DNA from: Accumulibacter sp.
GTDB lineage: Bacteria > Pseudomonadota > Gammaproteobacteria > Burkholderiales > Rhodocyclaceae
DNA length: 36,536 nt
Reading direction: 5' to 3'
Assembly: GCA_031257115.1 (NCBI GenBank)
Contig: JAIRPF010000159.1
Coordinates: 1-36,536, forward strand
Shown: piece after piece, positions 27,401-33,811 of the stretch
Position numbering within the stretch: position 1 is the stretch's first letter
Layout: the number at the start of each line of letters is the position of its first letter
The notes under the pieces: generated by a model
What the model was told of the DNA's origin: nothing
Databases searched by the model: none
What the model saw: the letters and a program-made list of their open reading frames with translations, nothing else
Translations under genes and position numbers: made by a program

Positions 27401-27688
27401 CCAGTGGCAGCGGAAGCGCCCCGCCCGCGTCTCGAACGTCGCCTCGGCGAAACACTCGCCGGTCTGGCGGGACATGATCTCGTTGCCGCCCGCAGTGATC
27501 CTGCCCAACCGCGGCGTCCGTCCGTACAGGGCCAGGCAGATCGCGTCGAGGAGGGTCGTCTTTCCCGCGCCGGTGGGGCCGGTGATGGCGAAAAGCCCGT
27601 CGGAGGCGAAAGCCGGATGCGTGAGATCAATTTCCCATTCGCCGGCCAGCGAATTGAGATTCCTGAAACGTATCCGCGATATCCTCAT
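24449..27688 (-). CDS. sbcC: Exonuclease subunit SbcC
   Basis: The 1079-residue SMC-like ATPase of the SbcCD nuclease starts at ATG 27688 (MRISRIRFRNLNSLAGEWEI), ten bases after the sbcD stop with CGGAG upstream. Walker A is GPTGAGKT (37-44). Long coiled coils flank the zinc hook CPLC (C538, C541). The ABC signature LSGGE lies near residue 980 and Walker B DSLFLDEGFGLLD near 1005. With SbcD it opens hairpins and trims protein-blocked double-strand ends. The size is normal for this family and both ATPase halves are intact. Confidence 0.95.
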   Translation of the reverse strand: MRISRIRFRNLNSLAGEWEIDLTHPAFASDGLFAITGPTGAGKTTLLDAICLALYGRTPRLGRITAGGNEIMSRQTGECFAEATFETRAGRFRCHWEQHRAGRSPAGALQPPRHEIADADSGEILESGVRDAAGRIEAVTGMDFDRFTRSMLLAQGGFAVFLQAAPDERAPILEQITGTGIYSRISIRVHERLREEREKLDLLRAETAGIAVLEPEREEELRQAIEAARKEENLLAARSADTGKAVAWLMAMKALNAEIAALAVEADRLQGAVDAFAPERERLDRAIRAASLEGSHATLAAIRKQQADDRTALKEEKEALPGLESSAGERAESLKSAERRVAHAKEELQAAAPLMRTIRALDQRLFDRNKTIREEDEACRKDAARIDADRRARQKEREKRASAENDLRLAETYLREHARDEWLVGGLAGIEERLGGLRALQKEMARREADREKAARVLEQAARSLAGCRERRDARKRELDGAARALRQGRDELGRLLGGRLLREYRAEKEALLREQAFLARIAELQAHRARLEDGKPCPLCGAIEHPFAAGNVPVPDETERKIGALGELIGKAETLEDLIGKREKTEIAARDGLADSEKREAAAANDAEAAGKALAESKEALEALQAGLAETKLALSARLQPLGIAEIADVSPLFESLKARLAAWQTQTGEKAGIGQRIAALDSEMKRLDAVIETQDAALAEKRKRLENIQREYAGGREERRRAYGDKNPDDEERRLNDAVSAAERDERKARTSRDELRRKLDAAKAHAESLEKSIARRNPELEMAESGFAARIEAAGFADETRFLAARLTAGQRDELSAKARELDDRLTDLKARRQDRETRLAAEIARNLTDQPLEALEARLRDDEAALRQSREALSGLQYRLNENAAARERMKISQAAIEARQKEFRRWENLHALIGSADGKKYRNFAQGLTFEMMIGHANRQLRKMTDRYLLIHDGAAPLELSVIDAWQAGEIRSTKNLSGGECFIVSLALALGLSRMASRNVRVDSLFLDEGFGLLDEETLDTALETLAELRRDGKLIGVISHVPALKERIAAQIEVAPRTGGRSHLSGPGCRRV

Positions 27689-27698
27689 GGCCGCTCCG

Positions 27699-28928
27699 CT
27701 ACTCCGCCCGGCTGTCGTCATCGAAAAGAAACGCGAGAGTTTCCCGGTAGGCGCGCAGCAATTCCGGCCGCTGTTCCTCCGGCACGGCGTGCGCGTCCAG
27801 GCATCGCCCGAACACGTCGTCCGCGTCGAGATCGTCGAGCGTCTCCCCGGCGTGGAGCTGCCTCAGAACGCGCTCGTCGATGCGCGTGTCCTTCACCCGC
27901 AGGATTTCCATGCGCCCGCCGGAAAGCAGGGTCTCCAGGCGGTCGCGCAGATCGGCGATGACTTCCGCGCCCGTGTAGGTAATTTCGAGCCAGGCGCCGG
28001 AATCGCGGGCCGACAGTTCGGCGAGGCGCTCCGCGATGCCGTTCCAGTCTCCCTGGATGCGTTCCAGTTCCTGGAACACCGGCACGTCGATCAGGTGGAC
28101 CGAGGCCGCCGCGCCCCCGAATTCGACCTGGCACACGCTTTTGCGCTGCCCGGCCTCGGCGAAGCCCACGGGCAGCGGGGAGCCGCTGTAGCGCAGCGTC
28201 TCCGCGCCCTTCACCGGCTGCGGAACGTGCAGATGACCCAGCGCCACGTAGTCGAAACAGGCCGGGAAAATTCCTGGAGAAACGCGGGAGAGCGACCCCG
28301 CGTAAAGCTCGCGCACACCGTCGCCGTCGGCGGTCCGCCCGCCCTCGGTGAAAAGATGCCCCATGCCCACGATGGGAACGCCGGCGCCAAGTTCCGCGCG
28401 TCGGCGCTCGGCCACGGCGGCGACCGCGGCGTAATGCCCGCGGATGCCCTCGATCAGCTTCCGCTGCCTGTCGTCAGCGCTCTCGCCGGCCTCCGCCACG
28501 CGGATGTCCCGGTCGCGGAGATACGGCACGGCGCAGACGATCAGTTCCGGCGCGCCCCGTTCATCGCGGAGCGTCAGCACTTCGTCTTCTGGCGTTCCGG
28601 TCGCGCCGCCGACCACATGGACGTCGATGGCCTTGAGGAGTTCCCTGGGAGCATCGAGAAACGACGGCGAATCGTGGTTGCCCGCGACGACGACGACGTG
28701 CCGGCAGGATGAGGCCGCCACCCGGCACAAGAACCGGTAATAGAGTTCCTGGGCGCGGTTGCCCGGCGCGGCGGTATCGAAAACGTCGCCGGCCACCAGC
28801 AGGGCGTTGATGCCGTTCCGCCCGATCGTCTCCGCCAGCCAGGCCAGGAACGCCTCGAATTCCTCGTACCGCTTCCTGCCGTAAAGCGCGCGCCCAAGGT
28901 GCCAGTCGGAGGTATGGAGTATCTTCAT
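27699..28928 (-). CDS. sbcD: Exonuclease subunit SbcD
   Basis: The 409-residue Mre11-like phosphoesterase starts MKILHTSDWHLGR at ATG 28928. Metal ligands are D8 and H10, D48 (GDVFD), N84-H85-D86 (GNHD), H191 (GMGH) and GHLH (231-234). The C-terminal part binds SbcC. It leads the sbcD-sbcC operon. The upstream region carries repeats and no obvious promoter, and the Shine-Dalgarno is weak. Confidence 0.95.
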   Translation of the reverse strand: MKILHTSDWHLGRALYGRKRYEEFEAFLAWLAETIGRNGINALLVAGDVFDTAAPGNRAQELYYRFLCRVAASSCRHVVVVAGNHDSPSFLDAPRELLKAIDVHVVGGATGTPEDEVLTLRDERGAPELIVCAVPYLRDRDIRVAEAGESADDRQRKLIEGIRGHYAAVAAVAERRRAELGAGVPIVGMGHLFTEGGRTADGDGVRELYAGSLSRVSPGIFPACFDYVALGHLHVPQPVKGAETLRYSGSPLPVGFAEAGQRKSVCQVEFGGAAASVHLIDVPVFQELERIQGDWNGIAERLAELSARDSGAWLEITYTGAEVIADLRDRLETLLSGGRMEILRVKDTRIDERVLRQLHAGETLDDLDADDVFGRCLDAHAVPEEQRPELLRAYRETLAFLFDDDSRAE

Positions 28929-29274
28929 GGGATTCCGCCGCATTCTACCGCCAAGCGGCGGAGCCTAGCCCCGACCGCCATCGCTTGCCGGCGGGGCCGT
29001 CCACCGTAGGCCCCGGACAGAGCGGCGCGCTCGATTCTTTCCCGAAGGTCGCGCCGTGAGCGCGGATGACGGCGTGCGCCGTCCGCCCGCCGATCGAGTG
29101 GTGCGGACACGGCGAAAGGCATTCCGTCAACCCGTTCCCGCTGCCACAAGACAAAAAGAGGCTGTACTCCGATGGACGTGGCGCGGTCTACCGCGGCGCG
29201 ATACACGCGCGCAAGCCAAAAACTTTAACCATAAAGGGCGCGGCGAAAAACAAAGAAAGAACCCGCTATTTCCT

Positions 29275-29348
29275 TGATAAGCGGGAATCCAGGAACTAAT
29301 GGTTAGTGGCTAGCCGCTAACCATTGTCATTTCCGCGCAAGCGGGAAT
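29275..29348. repeat. dRS3-like repeats flanking a 26-bp palindrome
   Basis: GCGGGAATCCAGG (29281-29293) and ATTTCCGCGCAAGCGGGAAT (29329-29348) are copies of the ATTCCC-N8-GGGAAT repeat known as dRS3 in Neisseria and common in proteobacteria. Between them ATGGTTAGTGGCTAGCCGCTAACCAT-type sequence (29299-29324) is an almost perfect palindrome with one G-T pair. Confidence 0.8.
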
Positions 29349-29361
29349 CCAGCCCGCATAG

Positions 29362-29512
29362 GTTGGTGTGAGCGAAGCGAACCACCAACACTTCCTCTGC
29401 ACATTTCTGCAATTTCTTTTAGCACGCAGGCGACGAATGAACAAGGAAAATCAAAACGCAAACAGGCAAGCAATAATGCTCAAATGTTGGGATTCGCTTT
29501 GTTCACCCCAAC
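29362..29512. repeat. Two copies of a GAGCGAAGCGAA hairpin repeat
   Basis: GTTGGTGTGAGCGAAGCGAA closing with CCACCAAC (29362-29389) and GTTGGGATTCGCTTTGTTCA closing with CCCCAAC (29486-29512) are hairpins with G-rich outer arms and a GAGCGAAGCGAA or TTCGCTTTG middle. A third copy is at 30326-30359. This intergenic palindrome type is widespread in proteobacterial genomes. Confidence 0.75.
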
Positions 29513-29646
29513 CTATGCGAACCGCCCCTTATCTCTTATCGACGTGCAGGGACTCGGCAGCCTCACCCGCGTCGGAATGATGCCCCTAGATACCCTGCTC
29601 GCTCACTTGGCCGGCACTTTCGCGATGAAAACTTGCCGAGTTCAAA

Positions 29647-30278
29647 ATGACTAAACCCGCGCAAAAAATATGCAAGCCGCTACATTCGGCATATGTTCCT
29701 TGGGTCAAGTATACCTATGCTTTTCTTTATATTTTTCTTGTTCTGATCCCATTGATCTATCAACTAAAAACCGAGTTCCCACCAGATGAAGCCTTGAACA
29801 GAACGGGGGGAATAATCCATTTTCAATATACAAGAATATCTGGTTATGAAGTCGAATTGACGATGTTATCATGGCAAATAAGTATATTGCCTGCCGAAGC
29901 AACTTAATACTGGGGAGTGGTCCGGGTTGTCTTTCGTCGCCAAGAAACACGGTATCTCTTGAAGGCAAGTCGGCTGCCGTTCTTTGGTTTAACCAAGAAA
30001 TCTATCCATTCATCCATCAGGCGCGCTTGGCAAGCATGTCCATGAAGGATAAAATCATGATCAGTCATTTTTGCCGAAAAGAAACGTGTACGGCAAAAGT
30101 ACTGTCTGAGGAAAGTACAGTTGTAATTCCGCGATCGTTAACGCTTGAATTCAAAGCTTCGGATGATAAATCGACGCTTTGGTTTGCGTTTGCAACTTTG
30201 ATTATGTTTATTTTTATTCTTCGTTATTTCGAATTCCTGAAGAGAAGAGGAGAGAAAAACGCAACAGAACACCGCTAA
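29647..30278 (+). pseudogene. Two-helix membrane protein split by a frameshift
   Basis: Frame one begins MTKPAQKICKPLHSAYVPWV at ATG 29647, has a membrane helix (about residues 21-39) and reads to IHFQYTRISGYEVELTM. Near 29865 the sensible reading moves back one base and continues KYIACRSNLILGSGPGCLSS to a second membrane helix (SDDKSTLWFAFATLIMFIFI) and a basic tail, ending at 30278. The joined product would be about 205 residues with a periplasmic domain between two helices. No slippery heptamer was seen at the junction. No family was recognised. It is much more AT-rich than its surroundings and sits between copies of hairpin repeats, so it was probably acquired and then broken. Confidence 0.55.
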
Positions 30279-30325
30279 TGCAATCAGCCGAATGCTTGCT
30301 CATTACAGTACTTCGGCAAACCCGC

Positions 30326-30359
30326 ATAGGTCGGGGTTCGCTACGCTCACCCCACCTAT
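30326..30359. repeat. Third copy of the hairpin repeat
   Basis: ATAGGTCGGGGTTCGCTACG followed by CTCACCCCACCTAT is an inverted repeat with 10-12 bp arms. The preceding CCCGCATAGGT is shared with the copy at 29353-29363. Confidence 0.75.
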
Positions 30360-30418
30360 ATTGATTCATGCGAGATTGCATGACCATACAGCAATAAAAG
30401 AGTCCGGTTTTAAGGGGA

Positions 30419-30473
30419 CAGAGACATTCATTTTTCTGAATAAAAAACACAATGAGAAAACCAAATGTCTCTG
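30419..30473. repeat. Inverted repeat with AAGGGGACAG edge (RAYT-associated type)
   Basis: CAGAGACATT (30419-30428) and AATGTCTCTG (30464-30473) are a perfect 10-bp inverted pair around an AT-rich 35-base spacer. The outer TTAAGGGGACAG is the edge sequence often seen next to REP-associated tyrosine transposase elements. No transposase is present, so this may be a stranded non-autonomous unit; that link is from memory. Confidence 0.55.
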
Positions 30474-30687
30474 ACTTATTAAAACCTGGGCACGCGGATG
30501 CCACCGCCCGCCGCGATCGAAACGGATCGTGAAACGGCGCGGGAAGAAACGGGGGACGCGAAGAATCAGGGCTTCGTTGGGCTGATACACGAAATGGAGC
30601 GCGGGCGCGTTCCGCTCGCAAAAAAACGAACGAAGCGGACGCGAGACGCCCGCGTTCCAATCCATGCGCCCGTTTGAATCGAAAAGG

Positions 30688-30744
30688 TTTCCGTCGTGTT
30701 CGTCGTGGTCGATTTGCCCTTCGCCATCCCCGCCGTGGTCAAGC
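30688..30744 (+). repeat. Two blocks of the 9-bp-unit repeat
   Basis: TCCGTCGTGTTCGTCGTGGTC (30690-30710, split here as CCGTCGTGTT and CGTCGTGGTC) and CCCCGCCGTGGTCAAGCG (30729-30745) are same-orientation blocks. Each closes with GGTCGA or GGTCAA as in other copies. Confidence 0.6.
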
Positions 30745-30756
30745 GTTTTGCCCTTG

Positions 30757-30770
30757 TTTTGCGCAAATTT
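30757..30770. promoter_or_regulatory. Candidate LacI-type operator
   Basis: TTTTGCGCAAATTT contains the perfect 10-bp palindrome TTTGCGCAAA (30758-30767) with a central CG, the hallmark of LacI/GalR-family operators. It lies about 60 bases before the regulator start, so autoregulation is plausible. Confidence 0.35.
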
Positions 30771-30830
30771 TAGATAAATTTGCCAAATCATGCTTGGCCG
30801 GCGGCCGGATTGGGTGTAGTATTTCCAGTC

Positions 30831-31841
30831 ATGAACAAAAAGCCAGTCACGATGAAGGACATCGCCCTGAAAGCGGGCGTGTCGGTCACGACCGTGTCGC
30901 ATGTCATCAGCAAGACGCGGAACGTGGCGCGGGAGACGCGGGAACTCGTGCTGCGCACGCTGGAGGAACTCGGCTACCGGCAGCCGGAGAGCCGGCCGGG
31001 GCAGAAAAAGACGGCGCTGGATCGCATCGGCGTCATCACCGCCGACATCCAGGAAGATTACTACGTCCTTCTCGTCAAGACGATCGAGACGATCGCTTCG
31101 GAGAACGACATCTCGGTTCTGTTTTGCGATTCGGAGGACGACGAGGAAAAGGAGGCGCGCAACATCGGCATGATGCTGAACAGGGGCGTCGACGGCTTGA
31201 TCATCGCGCCGGTCGGTTTCGTTCCGTATCCGAGGCCGTTGAAAGCCGCCGACGTGCCGGTGGTGCTGGTCGACCGGCAATATGACAAGCACAATACCTC
31301 GTTCGTCGGCATCAACAATGCCGACAGCGCCATCAAGGGAACCGCGTATCTCGTCGGCCAAGGATGTTCCAGGATCGGATTCATCGGCTATTCCGAGACC
31401 GTCTACACGATGCAGCAGCGCGTCGCCGGCTACAGGCTTGGGCTGATGCAGTATTTGCCGGAGCAGCCGCCTTGCGTACTGCATCTCAAATACAGCCTGG
31501 AAGATTCGTTCCTCCTGATAAGGAATTTCCTGCTGGAGTACCGGCCCGACGGATTGCTTTGCGGCACCTCGGATCTTTGCTATCAACTCGTCAGCGTCAT
31601 CGAGGACATGGGCCTGCGCGTCCCGGAGGATCTCAAAATCCTGACCTATGACGACAACAAGTGGCTCGATTACCTCAAATATCCGGTGTCGGTCATCACC
31701 CAGCCGACCGTCGAAATCGGCTGCCAGGCCGTGGAGCGCGTCATCCAGCTCGCCGAGAACCACCGGGCGGGCAAACGCACCAAGACGGAAATCCTCTTCG
31801 ACGTGCAGATCATCGACCGGCTGAAGAATTCCCGGTCCTGA
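30831..31841 (+). CDS. LacI-family transcriptional regulator
   Basis: The 336-residue protein starts MNKKPVTMKDIALKAGVSVT. Residues 7-55 are the LacI helix-turn-helix and hinge (VTTVSHVISKTRNVA, LEELGYRQ). The remainder is a periplasmic-binding-like effector domain (IGVITADIQEDYYVLLVKTI, RGVDGLIIAP, VVLVDRQ, GIDN-like GINNADSA). ATG 30831 is used; the second ATG (30852) would cut into the first helix region. No Shine-Dalgarno is clear. No sugar-use genes are adjacent, so its regulon is unknown; the next gene downstream is yfaA-like, 229 bases away. Confidence 0.9.
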   Translation: MNKKPVTMKDIALKAGVSVTTVSHVISKTRNVARETRELVLRTLEELGYRQPESRPGQKKTALDRIGVITADIQEDYYVLLVKTIETIASENDISVLFCDSEDDEEKEARNIGMMLNRGVDGLIIAPVGFVPYPRPLKAADVPVVLVDRQYDKHNTSFVGINNADSAIKGTAYLVGQGCSRIGFIGYSETVYTMQQRVAGYRLGLMQYLPEQPPCVLHLKYSLEDSFLLIRNFLLEYRPDGLLCGTSDLCYQLVSVIEDMGLRVPEDLKILTYDDNKWLDYLKYPVSVITQPTVEIGCQAVERVIQLAENHRAGKRTKTEILFDVQIIDRLKNSRS

Positions 31842-32070
31842 AAATCGGCCGCAATGTGCCGCAACGGGCCGCAACGGCGCCCGCGCCGCGGCAGCCGAAC
31901 GGTGGCGGAGGCCGGCCGGAAGGTTTCCCGGCGTTTTCCGCGCCACGCCGAAAAGCGGATCGCGCAAAAAAGGCGATTCCGAAAACCCATGACGCAGCGC
32001 GCCCGAATGATTGGCGCCCCGCCGTTATCTTTGACACAATTCACTCTTTCCACCCTCGTGCCTTCCCGTC

Positions 32071-33714
32071 ATGGCGTTTACCCGAAAAAAGCAGGCGGTC
32101 GCGGCGGTCGCGCTGATCGCGGCGGCCGCGCTGGCGTTTCACCTTGCCACCCGTCCTCCCCCCTTCGCCGACGAAGTCAACGCGTCGAATCTCGATCTCG
32201 CGCGTCCCGACGCGCTGATCCGCTCCTCGGCGCTCTCGCGCCTGCCGCCGGATTTGCTGCGGACGCCGCTGGCGCGCGACGTCCTGGCCGAGGACTTCGT
32301 CGATTATTACGAGCACAACGAAAACCGCGAGGCGCTGCTGGGGACGGTGAAGCGGATCGCCTACGAGCACAGGCTCGATTTGCCGGACCGGATCTTGCGG
32401 GCGGTTTTCGACGAGCCGGCGGAAGTCGCCCTGTGGCGCGACGAGGGCGGGCGCCTGAGCCATTTCGCGCTGGCCATGACGCGCAACGCGCTGGCCAGGG
32501 CGATCGGCCTGCTGCTGCCGCTCGCCGATGCGCAGATCGCCTCGGCGGGCGCGCTCGAAGGCGCGGACGCGCCGATCCTGATCCTGGAATACGGAGTTCG
32601 CCATCGCCTGGCGGTGCTGGCCAAGGGCGATCGGGTGGTCGTGCTGTCCGATCCGGGCATGTTGCTGGCGGCGCGGGAAACGGAAAGACCGGAGAACGCG
32701 GAAGGCGCGGAAAAAACGCGGGCCGCGCCGCCCGCGCGGTCGGCCGCCGCCGCCGCGCTGATCCGGGAATTGCTGGACGGCGGGGCGAAGATTTCGCCTT
32801 TCGCGCGGCATTTTTCGCTGGATGAGCCGCTGCCGGAAAAAACGCACGAAATCACGCTGGGCGCGCCCGTGTTCGCGTTCGATTACGCGCATTTCATGCC
32901 GGGCCTGCGCGCGCTGAGCCTGCGCTTCGACGCGGCGGGCCGATGGCGGAGCGCGGCCTGGCTGGACGCGGCGGGCAAATCGCCGGCGGGCGCGACCTTG
33001 TGGGCGGCCCTGCCGCGCGGCGCCGGGCTGTGCGCGGCCCTGCCGATCGCCGTGCCGCGCGCGGCTTCCCTGCTGGAGGCGTTCAACGCCAAGGCCGGGG
33101 ACAAACCGCTGCCGGCGGCGGCGCTCCAGTCCTTCGACGGCGCGGCCGCGGCGTGCTGGTACGGAAATTCGCGCCTCTACGCGCCGCTCTTCGCCGCTCA
33201 TCTCGCGGCCAGGCCGGACGAGGCGCGGGCGCGGACGCTCTTGGACATGGGCGCGCGCATTTCCCGCGCCGGCGGCGCGGCCGCGCGCTTCGAAGCGAAA
33301 ACCGGCGCGGGCATCTGGCGGGCCGAGGTTCGGGAAGATACCGTTTACGGCTTGCGCCCGGCCTGGGGCATCGCCGGGGACGCGCTTTTCTTTTCGCCGG
33401 ACGCGGCCCTGGTCGACAAGGCGCTGGACGTCGCCGCCAGGCGCTACCCGGCGATGGCGGACGATTTCGCCCCGGACGCGGGCGGAGAAACGCTGGCGGT
33501 GATCGATCCCAGGCCGCTGGCGGAGCTTTTGCGCCGCGAAATGTTCGCCGCCCTGCCGCGCGCCGAGGAGCCGGATTTCCGCAACGCGGCGGAAGCCTGG
33601 CTCGCGCCGCGCCTCGACGCGCTCGCCCGCTATCCCGCGCAGCGCGTCCGCCTGGAGGCGTCCCGCTCGAAATGGCGGCCGCTCGCCTGGGAACCCTTGC
33701 GTCCGCCGCGCTGA
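32071..33714 (+). CDS. YfaA-like protein (DUF2138)
   Basis: The 547-residue protein has an N-terminal membrane anchor or signal (about residues 6-26). LARPDALIRSSALSRLPPDL, EDFVDYYEHNENREAL and DEPAEVALWRDEGGRLSHFA match what is remembered of E. coli YfaA. In enterics yfaA belongs to yfaSTAQ, with the alpha-2-macroglobulin YfaS; none of those partners is in the window. It is probably periplasmic and membrane-tethered, function unknown. Residues about 203-217 (ETERPENAEGAEKTR) are encoded by an in-frame 9-bp-unit repeat. No Shine-Dalgarno precedes ATG 32071. Confidence 0.7.
   Translation: MAFTRKKQAVAAVALIAAAALAFHLATRPPPFADEVNASNLDLARPDALIRSSALSRLPPDLLRTPLARDVLAEDFVDYYEHNENREALLGTVKRIAYEHRLDLPDRILRAVFDEPAEVALWRDEGGRLSHFALAMTRNALARAIGLLLPLADAQIASAGALEGADAPILILEYGVRHRLAVLAKGDRVVVLSDPGMLLAARETERPENAEGAEKTRAAPPARSAAAAALIRELLDGGAKISPFARHFSLDEPLPEKTHEITLGAPVFAFDYAHFMPGLRALSLRFDAAGRWRSAAWLDAAGKSPAGATLWAALPRGAGLCAALPIAVPRAASLLEAFNAKAGDKPLPAAALQSFDGAAAACWYGNSRLYAPLFAAHLAARPDEARARTLLDMGARISRAGGAAARFEAKTGAGIWRAEVREDTVYGLRPAWGIAGDALFFSPDAALVDKALDVAARRYPAMADDFAPDAGGETLAVIDPRPLAELLRREMFAALPRAEEPDFRNAAEAWLAPRLDALARYPAQRVRLEASRSKWRPLAWEPLRPPR
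32677..32719 (+). repeat. 9-bp-unit repeat inside the yfaA-like gene
   Basis: Consecutive 9-mers ACGGAAAGA, CCGGAGAAC, GCGGAAGGC and GCGGAAAAA (32681-32716) are read in frame as T-E-R, P-E-N, A-E-G and A-E-K. The same tripeptide pattern (T-E-G, A-E-N, T-E-T) appears in the repeat-encoded tail of maf. Confidence 0.7.
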
Positions 33715-33811
33715 CGATGAAAACGGCAAAGGCAAAAACCATTTCGCCGGGGGTCGCCACGCCTGCCCCATCAATCCCTGTGCTGAATCGCGCCAACCTG
33801 GAAGCCTCTCC

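Larger units (their letters stand above)
28929..29646. other. Repeat-rich gap upstream of sbcD
   Basis: About 720 bases without a convincing gene. Elements seen: a 9-bp-unit trace near 29104-29120 (GCGGACACGGCGAAAGG); half a dRS3-like element at 29275-29293; a 26-bp palindrome at 29299-29324; a dRS3-like repeat at 29329-29348; and two copies of a hairpin repeat at 29362-29389 and 29486-29512. GC falls toward the right end. Confidence 0.6.
30279..30830. other. Repeat-rich gap upstream of the LacI-family gene
   Basis: No gene was recognised. It holds a hairpin repeat at 30326-30359, an inverted repeat at 30419-30473, a GC-rich stretch at 30485-30665 with partial self-complementarity, 9-bp-unit repeats at 30688-30744, and a candidate operator at 30757-30770. 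Confidence 0.55.

Noticed and set aside
29860..29880. Programmed -1 frameshift in the two-helix membrane gene
   Set aside because: No slippery heptamer or downstream pseudoknot was recognised at the junction.
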